NCBI RefSeq assembly: GCF_900112045.1 | Contig: NZ_FOJW01000005.1 | Coordinates: forward strand, 209,644 to 273,643 | Length of the DNA stretch: 64,000 nucleotides | Direction of reading: 5' to 3' | Source: Lentibacillus halodurans | Lineage (GTDB): Bacteria > Bacillota > Bacilli > Bacillales > Amphibacillaceae | Shown: one piece after another, positions 52,862 through 61,039 of the stretch | Position numbering within the stretch: the stretch's first letter is position 1 | How the letters are laid out: the number at the start of each line of letters is the position of its first letter | Made by a program: the position numbers and the translations under genes | Notes under the pieces: model-generated | Databases searched by the model: none | Told to the model about the DNA's origin: nothing | The model's input: the letters and a program-made list of their open reading frames with translations, nothing else

Positions 52862-52914
52862 GATTAATTTGGTTCGGAAAATTTTAAAACATATAAGTCT
52901 TTGTAAAATAAGAC

Positions 52915-52943
52915 TTCAATTTAACTCTGGCATACGATATAAT
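52915..52943 (+). promoter_or_regulatory. Promoter of the GntR regulator gene
   Basis: TTCAAT (52915-52920), 17-base spacer, consensus TATAAT (52938-52943). Confidence 0.6.
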
Positions 52944-52947
52944 TTAG

Positions 52948-52960
52948 TATACAATATCCA
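52948..52960 (+). promoter_or_regulatory. Putative autoregulatory GntR site
   Basis: GTATACAATATCC, five bases after the -10, is a variant of the GTATCCAATAT sites in the other promoters of the locus. Confidence 0.5.
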
Positions 52961-52985
52961 CTTATAATGAAATGGAGACTGAACT

Positions 52986-53651
52986 ATGTCTGAGAAAGTA
53001 GATTTAAGAATTGGTAACCGTGAAATGCTTCACAATCAGGTGTGTAGTGTTCTGAGAAGTGCAATCTTGAAAGGTGATTTTGAACCGGGTGAGAGGTTAG
53101 TACAAACAGAACTGGCTGAGTTAACCGGTGTCAGCCGGATGCCCATTAGGGAAGCTCTGAGAACACTTGAGACAGAAGGGTTAGTTAAAATGGAACCTCA
53201 CAGGGGAGCTGTAGTCCGTCCAATCAAAAAACAGGATATTCAGGAAATTTACGAACTGCGATCAGTTTTGGAACCGCTAGCCCTAAAAAAGAGTATAAAA
53301 AACTTTTCTAAAGATGATTTTGAGGCATTGAAAACATATCATCAATCTATGATAGAGAATGAAAGTGGGGAAGAATATGTGGAGTGGAACGCAAAGTTTC
53401 ATCAGTTGCTTTCCAGCCGCTGTCAAAGTCCCCGGCTTCTTGGATTTATTGGAACTATTTCACGCGGATTTGCTCAGGATACTCCTCAAATTATTCCCGG
53501 TCAAATTCAAAAATCCAATAAAGAACATGAAGATATACTAAACGCTATTTTAAATGAAGATGAAGAAAAAGCTGTTGAATATTTGACTTATCATATTAGC
53601 AGAACTGGCGAGGAATTGCTCAATTCTTTGGAAAATAAAGACTTTAAATAA
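52986..53651 (+). CDS. GntR family regulator with FCD domain
   Basis: 221 residues. N-terminal winged helix (AILKGDFEPGERLVQTELAE, then SRMPIREALRTLETEGLV, residues about 23-66), C-terminal FCD helical sensor (EIYELRSVLEPLALKK, and the histidines that hold a metal such as FHQLLSSRC). FCD regulators bind small carboxylic acids. It sits between the acyl-CoA dehydrogenase/MmgE operon and the CaiB operon, and putative operators lie in five promoters around it, so it is the best candidate for pathway repressor. ATG behind TGGAGAC. Confidence 0.92.
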   Translation: MSEKVDLRIGNREMLHNQVCSVLRSAILKGDFEPGERLVQTELAELTGVSRMPIREALRTLETEGLVKMEPHRGAVVRPIKKQDIQEIYELRSVLEPLALKKSIKNFSKDDFEALKTYHQSMIENESGEEYVEWNAKFHQLLSSRCQSPRLLGFIGTISRGFAQDTPQIIPGQIQKSNKEHEDILNAILNEDEEKAVEYLTYHISRTGEELLNSLENKDFK

Positions 53652-53768
53652 AATAAATGTATAGTAGCAATCAGATCCTTTATTGGTAATCCTTTGAGGG
53701 TCTGATTTTATTTTAAAGAAATAAAAAGACAGTATATAAATAAATGTCGAAAAAATTTTAAAATTGGG

Positions 53769-53797
53769 TTTACAAACAAAGGGGAGTATACTAAAAT
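53769..53797 (+). promoter_or_regulatory. Promoter of the CoA-transferase operon
   Basis: TTTACA (53769-53774), 17-base spacer, TAAAAT (53792-53797). Confidence 0.65.
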
Positions 53798-53800
53798 AAA

Positions 53801-53826
53801 TTGTATCCAATATCACAATATCCAAT
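53801..53826 (+). promoter_or_regulatory. Putative GntR operator before the CaiB gene
   Basis: TTGTATCCAATAT followed by CAATATCCAAT; the two halves share ATCCAAT. Starts four bases after the -10 box. Confidence 0.65.
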
Positions 53827-53842
53827 AAAATTTCAATAATTT

Positions 53843-53856
53843 TCTAAGCGCTTTCT
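53843..53856 (+). promoter_or_regulatory. cre-like site before the CaiB gene
   Basis: TCTAAGCGCTTTCT, two mismatches from the CcpA consensus, downstream of the promoter. Confidence 0.45.
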
Positions 53857-53898
53857 TATGAAGGTTATACTATAGACTTAAATTATAGGAGGAATCGT

Positions 53899-55053
53899 AT
53901 GTTACCTTTGGAAGGAGTAACTGTTATTGCCCTGGAACAAGCAATTGCTGTTCCGTTTGCTACCCGGCAATTGGCTGATTTGGGTGCACGTGTTATAAAG
54001 GTGGAAAGACCCGGAGTAGGCGATTTTGCTCGAAATTATGATACGGCTGTTAATGGAATGTCGAGTCATTTTGTCTGGTGCAACCGTTCGAAAGAGTCTG
54101 TTGAGATCGACTTGAAATCTGACCAAGGTAAAGAAGCACTTAGCCGATTGCTTGAAAAAGCTGATGTACTCGTACAGAACCTTGCCCCGGGTGCTTTGGA
54201 GCGGATAGGATTTGACCCGGAGGAACTAACCAAAAAACATCAGGAGCTGATTGTTTGCAGCTTATCCGGATATGGCAAGAATGGTCCTTATAAAGAAAAG
54301 AAGGCCTATGATCTGTTAGTACAGTGTGAAGCGGGCCTTGTTTCCATAACTGGCAGTGAAGAGACACCGTCCAAAGCTGGAATCTCCATTGCCGATATAG
54401 CTGCCGGCATGTATACCTACACCGGTATTTTAACAGCCTTGCTGAATCGTACGAAGACAGGAAAAGGTACAATTATAGAAGTATCCATGTTAGAGGCGCT
54501 TGGAGAATGGATGGGATATCCAGCCTATTATGCAGTATACGGCGGAACAGAACCTAAACGTACCGGCGCAAGTCATTCAACCATCTATCCATATGGCCCA
54601 TTCAAATGCGGTGATGACAAAACGGTGTTTATCGGGCTGCAAAATGAACGTGAATGGAATCATTTTTGTGAATTTGTACTGGAAAATTCAGAGCTTGCTG
54701 GAGATCCAAGATTTGAAAATAATTCAAAGCGGTCTGCCAATCGGGAAGAATTAAAAACACTAATTGAAGATCGTTTCAAAGAATTGACTTCTGAGGATGT
54801 TATCGAAAGAGTGGAGAAAGCAAAAATCGCCAACGCGCGTCTGAATAATATGAGGGATTTTTTTGAGCACCCACAATTGACTGCACGCAAGAGATGGGAA
54901 CAGGTACAAACACCTGAAGGGGCAATTTCTGCTCTTATACCTCCTGTTACGATGAATGGTGTAGAGTCAATCATGAAACCGGTTCCTGCCCTTGGTGAGC
55001 ATACTGATCATATTTTAGATGAAATTGGCATGTATTCCGGAAAGGTTAAATAG
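53899..55053 (+). CDS. CaiB/BaiF family (class III) CoA transferase
   Basis: 384 residues moving CoA between carboxylic acids via an aspartyl-CoA anhydride. The catalytic aspartate is in KAYDLLVQCEAGL (about residue 137); YPYGPFKC and MLEALGEWMGYPAYY are family segments. In the P. aeruginosa itaconate cluster a CaiB-type enzyme (Ict) makes itaconyl-CoA, and the neighbours here correspond. Other acids (mesaconate, methylsuccinate, citramalate) are possible. ATG behind AGGAGG; the MaoC gene follows after 29 bases. Confidence 0.9.
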   Translation: MLPLEGVTVIALEQAIAVPFATRQLADLGARVIKVERPGVGDFARNYDTAVNGMSSHFVWCNRSKESVEIDLKSDQGKEALSRLLEKADVLVQNLAPGALERIGFDPEELTKKHQELIVCSLSGYGKNGPYKEKKAYDLLVQCEAGLVSITGSEETPSKAGISIADIAAGMYTYTGILTALLNRTKTGKGTIIEVSMLEALGEWMGYPAYYAVYGGTEPKRTGASHSTIYPYGPFKCGDDKTVFIGLQNEREWNHFCEFVLENSELAGDPRFENNSKRSANREELKTLIEDRFKELTSEDVIERVEKAKIANARLNNMRDFFEHPQLTARKRWEQVQTPEGAISALIPPVTMNGVESIMKPVPALGEHTDHILDEIGMYSGKVK

Positions 55054-55082
55054 TAATCGTTTAAAGTGAGGAGGAACATTTA

Positions 55083-55610
55083 ATGAGTGTTAAAAAAGGC
55101 TGGAATGGGCGATTTTATGAGGACTTTGAGAATGGGGATATTTATTCACACCCGCTGGGACGAACGGTGACAAAAACAGATAATATCTACATGACGTTAA
55201 TGACACAAAATACGAATCCGGTTCATTTTGATAGTTATTATTCTGAACAGACTGAGTTTGGAGAGCCATTGGTGGATTCAACGTTTACAATTGCTTTAGT
55301 TACAGGTCAGTCCGTTACAGATCTTTCCCAGAATGCCATGGCCAATCTTGGGTGGGATGAAGTACGCCTGCCAAACCCGGTATTCGAGGGGGATACCATT
55401 TATTCCTTTTCAGAAGTGCTTGGGAAGCGGGAATCCAAATCCCGTCCCAACGTCGGTATTGTGAATGTCAAAACAAGCGGCTATAACCAAAGGAGCGAAA
55501 TCGTCATTACGTTTAAACGGACATTTATGATTTATAAAAAAGACTATGCACCAAAAAAAGAAAATAAGTTATTAGCGAACGTTCTGGAAAAAAATAAACC
55601 CCAATACTGA
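55083..55610 (+). CDS. MaoC-type hydratase (itaconyl-/mesaconyl-CoA hydratase candidate)
   Basis: 175-residue single hot-dog fold. Active-site segment TNPVHFDSYYSEQTEFG (about residues 42-58) carries the His/Asp pair of hydratases, and RLPNPVFEGDTIYSFSEV is typical of mesaconyl-CoA and itaconyl-CoA hydratase relatives. Next to the CoA transferase it would add water to an unsaturated C5-dicarboxyl-CoA to give citramalyl-CoA (or methylmalyl-CoA), the substrate for the CitE-type lyase at 42583. ATG behind GAGGAGG. Confidence 0.87.
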   Translation: MSVKKGWNGRFYEDFENGDIYSHPLGRTVTKTDNIYMTLMTQNTNPVHFDSYYSEQTEFGEPLVDSTFTIALVTGQSVTDLSQNAMANLGWDEVRLPNPVFEGDTIYSFSEVLGKRESKSRPNVGIVNVKTSGYNQRSEIVITFKRTFMIYKKDYAPKKENKLLANVLEKNKPQY

Positions 55611-55632
55611 ATAATACAGGAGGGTGGTTCAA

Positions 55633-56475
55633 GTGAAAGAGATTCATTACAAGCATATTGTTCAGAATGTGGCACGACTGTGTGAGGAGGCAAATTATGA
55701 CTTGGGAGAAGATGTTGTAAAAGCATTCCAGAAGGCGGTTCAAACTGAATCTTCCGAGGCCGGTAAAGACGTACTGAATCAATTGATAGACAATGCTAAT
55801 ATTGCCACTCAGAATCGAGTTCCAATGTGTCAGGATACAGGCGTCTCCGTTTTTATTGTAAAACTGGGGCAAGAATGTCATATCACCGGCGGCAGCCTGT
55901 ATGACGCAATTAATGAAGGCGTGCGGATAGGATACGAGGATGGTTACCTGCGTTATTCAATCGTGGATGATCCCATTAACCGAAAAAATACGGGGGATAA
56001 TACACCTTCTGTTATTCATACTGAAATTACGCCCGGTGATCATCTTGAGATTCACATGACTGCAAAAGGTGGTGGTGCAGAAAACATGAGTGCTCTTAAG
56101 ATGCTTACACCCAGTGATGGAGTTGAAGGCGTGAAAAAGTTCATTTTGGATACGGTCCAGGAAGCAGGACCCAATGCATGTCCGCCACTAGTAGTAGGGA
56201 TAGGAATAGGCGGCAACTTTGAATCTTGTGCTTACTTGGCCAAGAAATCACTTTTTAGGCCAGTTGGGGAAAGACACGCCAATCAGGATATTGCTGCTTT
56301 TGAAGAAACATTAACGCAAGACATTAATAAATTAGGTATTGGACCACAGGGAATGGGAGGAAGTACTACGGCACTTGACATAAAGATAGAAATTTCCCCA
56401 TGTCACATAGCTGCACTCCCGGTTGCTGTCAATTTAAATTGCCATGCGAGCCGGCATAAGCATGTCATACTTTAA
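55633..56475 (+). CDS. Class I fumarase-type hydratase alpha subunit (TtdA/FumA-N)
   Basis: 280 residues from GTG 55633, eight bases behind GGAGGG (an earlier in-frame GTG overlaps the ribosome binding site). Iron-sulphur ligands visible: VPMCQDTG, PNACPPLVVGIGIGGNFESC. With the next gene it forms a two-chain [4Fe-4S] hydro-lyase, either L-tartrate dehydratase, fumarase or mesaconase. The preceding MaoC and CoA transferase, and tarD in the locus, keep both the tartrate and the mesaconate/citramalate interpretations open. Confidence 0.88.
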   Translation: MKEIHYKHIVQNVARLCEEANYDLGEDVVKAFQKAVQTESSEAGKDVLNQLIDNANIATQNRVPMCQDTGVSVFIVKLGQECHITGGSLYDAINEGVRIGYEDGYLRYSIVDDPINRKNTGDNTPSVIHTEITPGDHLEIHMTAKGGGAENMSALKMLTPSDGVEGVKKFILDTVQEAGPNACPPLVVGIGIGGNFESCAYLAKKSLFRPVGERHANQDIAAFEETLTQDINKLGIGPQGMGGSTTALDIKIEISPCHIAALPVAVNLNCHASRHKHVIL

Positions 56476-56501
56476 AAAAACTAGGTTTTTGGAGGAATTA
56501 C

Positions 56502-57059
56502 ATGGCTCAAATAAAAATAAATGTCCCGTTTCTCGATGAAGCAACTGTTAAATCATTGAAAGCAGGGGATCAGATCTTGCTGTCTGGTACCATGTATACT
56601 GCCAGAGATGCAGCACATAAACGAATGGCAGAACAAATAGAAATAGGAGAAGAACTTCCTTTTGAATTGAAAAATCAAGTTATCTATTATGTAGGGCCAA
56701 CGCCTGCAAAGCCTGGAGAAGTTATTGGCTCGGCAGGACCAACGACCAGCAGCAGAATGGACAAATTTACAGCCACTTTGCTCGAGCGAGGATTAAAGGG
56801 AATGATCGGTAAAGGTTATAGGGGTCAAGAAGTCATTGATTCAATTGCTAACAATAATGCCGTTTATTGTGCAGCTATAGGCGGATCTGGTGCACTGTTG
56901 GCGAAGAAAATAAAATCGGTAGAGTCAGTGGCATATCAAGATTTGGGCACGGAAGCAATACGAAAAATACAAATTGAAGATTTCCCTTGTATGGTGATTA
57001 ATGATTCGAAGGGAAGAGACTGGTATAAGGAATCACAGGAAAAATATAAAAAGCTTTAA
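56502..57059 (+). CDS. Class I fumarase-type hydratase beta subunit (TtdB/FumA-C)
   Basis: 185 residues, partner of the gene 26 bases upstream. Marks: GPTPAKPGEVIGSAGPTTSSRMD (start of the substrate site) and MIGKGYRGQEV, then YCAAIGGSGALLAKKI. ATG behind TTGGAGG. Last gene of the CaiB-MaoC operon. The sequence alone does not separate tartrate from fumarate or mesaconate specificity. Confidence 0.88.
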   Translation: MAQIKINVPFLDEATVKSLKAGDQILLSGTMYTARDAAHKRMAEQIEIGEELPFELKNQVIYYVGPTPAKPGEVIGSAGPTTSSRMDKFTATLLERGLKGMIGKGYRGQEVIDSIANNNAVYCAAIGGSGALLAKKIKSVESVAYQDLGTEAIRKIQIEDFPCMVINDSKGRDWYKESQEKYKKL

Positions 57060-57235
57060 TTATGACTGAATAACAATAATAAACAATTCACGCTGGTGGT
57101 AGTGGGATTAGGTCTCAAAGCAATCACGAGTATAAACATGATCATTCAACTCACTCAAGGGTTTAATCTCTTGCATTTTTCAGGTATGTGGTCGAGATCC
57201 ATGTCTTAATTGTTGTTCCCGCTCATCCCCCAACT

Positions 57236-58105
57236 CTATAACGCCTTCACATCGAGCGCCCGAATAAAATTGACAAATGCATGGACAATATTCATCTGCA
57301 GCGAATCATCATGGTAGTACATCCAGGTTTTGCGTGTGATGGTCTCACCTGAAGGAAGGTGCAGCGGCTTGGTCACGAGTTCGGGATGTGGCCGCACGAC
57401 GAGGTTTGCCAATATTGCATAACCAAGACCGTTGATAAGCATTTCTTTGCACGTTTCCACCTGATTAACATGTATATTGATATTAGGATGCTGCTTATAG
57501 TTGCTGTACCACCAATTGTCAGCGATTTGCCGCATTTTTTCATCGGTATTATAATCAATGCGGGGTAAATCGGGGAGCGTGTCCCACGAAAAATCCCATG
57601 GGGACGCAATGCATATTTCTTCTTCATAAAGCAGCTCCTTATTGTCCTTCCAATTATAATCGCCTTTGATGAAGCTGATATGAACATCGTGGTTCAGGAG
57701 GCGACGGTACATTTCACTGCTCCAGCCAGTCACAACCTGAAACTCGACATTTGGAAATTGTTGTTTGAACAGGCGCAGTAATTTGGGCATTTTATTGAGC
57801 GCAAAGAAATTGGAAACACCTACCCTTAACGTGCCGGAGACTTGCTGTTTCATGTTGTTCAGTTTTTCCTCAATTCTCACTTGTTCATGCAGCATTTGCC
57901 GGGCATGGCGGGCAAGCTCTTCCCCCTCAGGTGTGAACGTAATCCCCCGCTGCTTTCTGATAATGAGTTTGACCTCGTAATAATCCTCAAGGCTCTGAAT
58001 TCTTGACGTTAATGTAGGCTGTGACAGAAAAAGACGTTTTGCCGCTTTCGTGATGTTCTCTGTGACATATAAGGCATTCAGCATCTCCCAGTCCTGAAGC
58101 TTCAT
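57236..58105 (-). CDS. LysR family regulator, divergent from the methylcitrate genes
   Basis: 289 residues. N-terminal helix-turn-helix (ITKAAKRLFLSQPTLTSRIQ, about residues 18-37), then the substrate-binding-like sensor domain (LRVGVSNFFALNKMP). ATG 58105 behind GGAGG. It reads away from the 2-methylcitrate synthase gene, with an AT-rich palindrome in the shared promoter region, so it probably activates or represses that operon, perhaps sensing a methylcitrate-cycle acid. The domain type resembles CcpC-like regulators, but I cannot name it. Confidence 0.9.
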   Translation of the reverse strand: MKLQDWEMLNALYVTENITKAAKRLFLSQPTLTSRIQSLEDYYEVKLIIRKQRGITFTPEGEELARHARQMLHEQVRIEEKLNNMKQQVSGTLRVGVSNFFALNKMPKLLRLFKQQFPNVEFQVVTGWSSEMYRRLLNHDVHISFIKGDYNWKDNKELLYEEEICIASPWDFSWDTLPDLPRIDYNTDEKMRQIADNWWYSNYKQHPNINIHVNQVETCKEMLINGLGYAILANLVVRPHPELVTKPLHLPSGETITRKTWMYYHDDSLQMNIVHAFVNFIRALDVKAL

Positions 58106-58151
58106 GAAAATCCTCCATCCATCCCACTGATATTGAAAAAAACTATGGCTG

Positions 58152-58165
58152 ATAATTAAAATTAT
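58152..58165. promoter_or_regulatory. Putative LysR operator
   Basis: ATAATTAAAATTAT, a perfect palindrome of the LysR ATAA-N-TTAT kind, between the divergent genes and just before the -35 region of the right-hand promoter. Confidence 0.5.
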
Positions 58166-58169
58166 ATAT

Positions 58170-58198
58170 TTTTCTGATTGCTATTTCAATTTTATAAT
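58170..58198 (+). promoter_or_regulatory. Promoter of the methylcitrate operon
   Basis: Consensus -10 TATAAT (58193-58198) with 17-base spacing from a poor -35 (TTTTCT), as expected for an activator-dependent promoter. Confidence 0.55.
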
Positions 58199-58286
58199 GG
58201 ACTTATAGATGAAATACAGTCCAAGTTCGGAAAGCATTTTTTATTACTTTGAAAGGGATTTCAAAACGGATGGGAGGAAGTTGTCG

Positions 58287-59396
58287 ATGAAAACGGAAGA
58301 TAGATTTGTTCCGGGACTTGAAGGTGTTATTGCGTCGGAAACGGGGATTTCACTTTTAGATACGGAACAGGAAAAGATCATTATTAGAGGTTATGATTTG
58401 ATTGACTTGTCAACAAGCAAAACATATGCGGATCTGATTTATCTGTTATTGGAGGGGACATTGCCATCAGATACTGAGCGGCAGGCCGCTGAAGAAAAAT
58501 TGAAGGTCAATTATGAAGTGCCCGCTGCTGTCATGGATATTTTGAAATTGCTTCCGAAAGAAACAAATCCAATGGACGGACAACGGACAGCCATATCGGC
58601 TTCAGCCGGATATGATAAGGGGCTTGATGACCGGACGCTTGAGGCGAATAAATCCCGGGCATATGACATATTAGGGCAGCTCCCGGCCATTACGGTGAAC
58701 AGCTACCGGATTCTGCATAACGAGGAACCGATTGATCCGGATCCGGCACTTCCTTACAGTGCTAACTTCTTGTACATGATTACCGGCAAAAAACCGACAG
58801 AATTGGAGGCGGAAATCTTTGACCGTTCGCTTCTATTATACAGCGAACACGAGATGCCCAATTCAACTTTCACATCAAGGGTGATTGCTTCCACACATTC
58901 GGATATGTACGGGGCATTGACGGGAGCTGTTGCCTCGCTAAAAGGGAATTTGCATGGCGGTGCCAATGAAGCAGTCATGTATATGCTGAATGCTGCTAAC
59001 TCGGTTGATAAATTCGAAAAAATACTTTGGGATAAACTGAAGCGCAAAGAAAAAATCATGGGTTTTGGGCACCGTGTTTATATGAAAAAAATGGATCCGA
59101 GAGCTTTGATGATGAAAGAATCCCTCAAGCATCTATGTGACTTGAAAGGTGATTCGCTCTTGCTTGATATGTGTGAAGCCGGGGAAAAGGTCATGGCTCA
59201 GGAAAAGGGGTTGTACCCAAATCTCGATTACTATGCCGCTCCTGTCTATTGGATGTTAGGGGTTCCAATTCCGTTGTATACACCCATCTTTTTTAGTTCC
59301 AGAACGGCAGGGTTGTGTGCACACATTATTGAACAGCATGTCAACAACCGTCTGTTCAGGCCGAGGGTGAAATATACCGGCGAGCGGTATTTGTAG
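58287..59396 (+). CDS. mmgD: 2-Methylcitrate synthase / citrate synthase II
   Basis: Condenses propionyl-CoA (or acetyl-CoA) with oxaloacetate. ATG 58287 lies eight bases behind GGGAGGAAG and gives about 369 residues, normal for the MmgD/PrpC group; the frame is open upstream to 58209 without a ribosome binding site. Catalytic histidines in HGGANEAVM and GFGHRVY, and the aspartate in YPNLDYYAAPVY. Next are PrpD and methylisocitrate lyase genes, the same order as mmgD-mmgE-prpB in B. subtilis. Confidence 0.92.
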   Translation: MKTEDRFVPGLEGVIASETGISLLDTEQEKIIIRGYDLIDLSTSKTYADLIYLLLEGTLPSDTERQAAEEKLKVNYEVPAAVMDILKLLPKETNPMDGQRTAISASAGYDKGLDDRTLEANKSRAYDILGQLPAITVNSYRILHNEEPIDPDPALPYSANFLYMITGKKPTELEAEIFDRSLLLYSEHEMPNSTFTSRVIASTHSDMYGALTGAVASLKGNLHGGANEAVMYMLNAANSVDKFEKILWDKLKRKEKIMGFGHRVYMKKMDPRALMMKESLKHLCDLKGDSLLLDMCEAGEKVMAQEKGLYPNLDYYAAPVYWMLGVPIPLYTPIFFSSRTAGLCAHIIEQHVNNRLFRPRVKYTGERYL

Positions 59397-59482
59397 ATTG
59401 TTGATCCGCTAGTGGGTATGACTATACGGTTTATAGTGAGATCCATATCCGGTTCTCCCAACCGATGGAAAGGAAGTTGATG

Positions 59483-60916
59483 ATGGTTAAATTGGAAGAA
59501 CAAAAGACGGCAGATGCCATTTTGGAGGAAATTGCCGATTATGTGTTAAATAAGGAGATTACGAGCGAGGAAGCTTTTTCAACTGCCCATTATGTGCTGA
59601 TTGATACATTGGGATGCGGGATTCTGGCCCTGAACTATCCCGAATGCACAAAGCTCATGGGGCCGGTTGTGCCTGGTACGCATGTGCCAAGCGGGACGCG
59701 TGTACCCGGGACGTCTTATGTACTGGATCCTGTTCAGGGAGCATTTAATATTGGGGCTATGATTCGCTGGCTCGACTATAACGATACATGGCTTGCCGCT
59801 GAATGGGGGCACCCGTCCGATAATCTTGGCGGGATTTTGGCTGTTGCAGACTATGTCAGTCAGGAACGTCTCAGTAAGGGGAACCCTCCGCTGAAGGTTG
59901 CAGAGATCCTGGAAATGATGATTAAAGCACATGAAATTCAGGGAATTCTTGCCCTGGAAAACAGCTTGAATCTTGTCGGGCTTGATCACGTATTATATGT
60001 AAAAGTCGCCACAACGGCTGTGGTGACGGAAATGCTGGGTGGTGGACGTGAAGAAATAATCAATGCATTATCCAACGCCTGGATTGATAATGCCAGCCTG
60101 CGCACGTACCGGCATGCACCGAACACCGGATCCCGGAAATCATGGGCTGCGGGTGATGCCACTAGCAGGGCGGTTCGTCTGGCGATGATGGCTGTCAACG
60201 GGGAAATGGGCTACCCATCGGCTTTGAGTGTACCAGGCTGGGGATTCCAGGATGTTTTGTTTAACAAGCAGGAGCTCGTGCTTAGCCAGCCACTTGATAG
60301 TTACGTTATGGAAAATGTTTTATTTAAAGTATCCTATCCGGCTGAATTCCATGCGCAGACTGCTGCAGAAGCCGCTGTACAATTGCACCCCGAAGTGAAG
60401 AATCGCCTGGATGAAATTGATCAGATCACGATCACGACCCATGAGTCCGCCATCAGAATCATTGATAAAAAAGGACCGCTCCATAATCCGGCAGACCGGG
60501 ATCACTGCATCCAGTACATCACCGCCACCGGGCTTTTAAAAGGTGGCATAACAGCAGAGGATTACGAAGAAGAAGCAGCTGCTGATCCGAATATTGATGA
60601 ATTGCGAAATAAAATGATTTTGCAGGAAAATGAAACATACACGAAGGATTACCTTGATCCGGAAAAACGTTCCATCGCCAATGCAGTTCAGGTGCATTTT
60701 AAAGACGGGACATCAACCGAAAATGTGGCTTGTGAATACCCATTGGGTCACCGGTTTCGACGCGAGGAAGCAATACCGCAAATTCGGAAAAAATACATGA
60801 ATAATCTTTCAACAAAATACTCGAAAAAACAATTACAGGAAATAGAAGAAGTCAGTTTCGATTATCAAAGATTAGCAGCGATGAATGTGAATGAATTTAT
60901 GACGTTATTCGTCTGA
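59483..60916 (+). CDS. prpD: 2-Methylcitrate dehydratase
   Basis: Dehydrates 2-methylcitrate in the methylcitrate cycle (propionate use). 477 residues, very close to B. subtilis MmgE in pattern: [59 protein letters not shown] 59483 has AAGGAAG seven bases upstream; earlier in-frame ATGs at 59465 and 59480 are less well placed. Third MmgE/PrpD of the window and the only one with the true PrpD length and context. Confidence 0.93.
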   Translation: MVKLEEQKTADAILEEIADYVLNKEITSEEAFSTAHYVLIDTLGCGILALNYPECTKLMGPVVPGTHVPSGTRVPGTSYVLDPVQGAFNIGAMIRWLDYNDTWLAAEWGHPSDNLGGILAVADYVSQERLSKGNPPLKVAEILEMMIKAHEIQGILALENSLNLVGLDHVLYVKVATTAVVTEMLGGGREEIINALSNAWIDNASLRTYRHAPNTGSRKSWAAGDATSRAVRLAMMAVNGEMGYPSALSVPGWGFQDVLFNKQELVLSQPLDSYVMENVLFKVSYPAEFHAQTAAEAAVQLHPEVKNRLDEIDQITITTHESAIRIIDKKGPLHNPADRDHCIQYITATGLLKGGITAEDYEEEAAADPNIDELRNKMILQENETYTKDYLDPEKRSIANAVQVHFKDGTSTENVACEYPLGHRFRREEAIPQIRKKYMNNLSTKYSKKQLQEIEEVSFDYQRLAAMNVNEFMTLFV

Positions 60917-60962
60917 TAGAAAGCTGTCTGTCAAAGGTGCAAAATAAATAGATCCTCAAAGT

Positions 60963-60991
60963 GGGGTTGCGTGAATTCTTCGCGCTGCCCC
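60963..60991 (+). terminator. GC-rich hairpin between prpD and prpB
   Basis: GGGGT / GCCCC plus GCG / CGC with one mismatch and no T run. It may stabilise or attenuate mRNA instead of ending transcription. Confidence 0.35.
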
Positions 60992-61039
60992 GGAGGAATT
61001 TATGAATATGAGCGCCCTTAGCAAAGGAGGACAATGAAA

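Noticed and set aside
58250..58263. TGAAAGGGATTTCA as a cre site before mmgD
   Set aside because: The central CG of the consensus is GG, and it lies close to the ribosome binding site without a second supporting feature.
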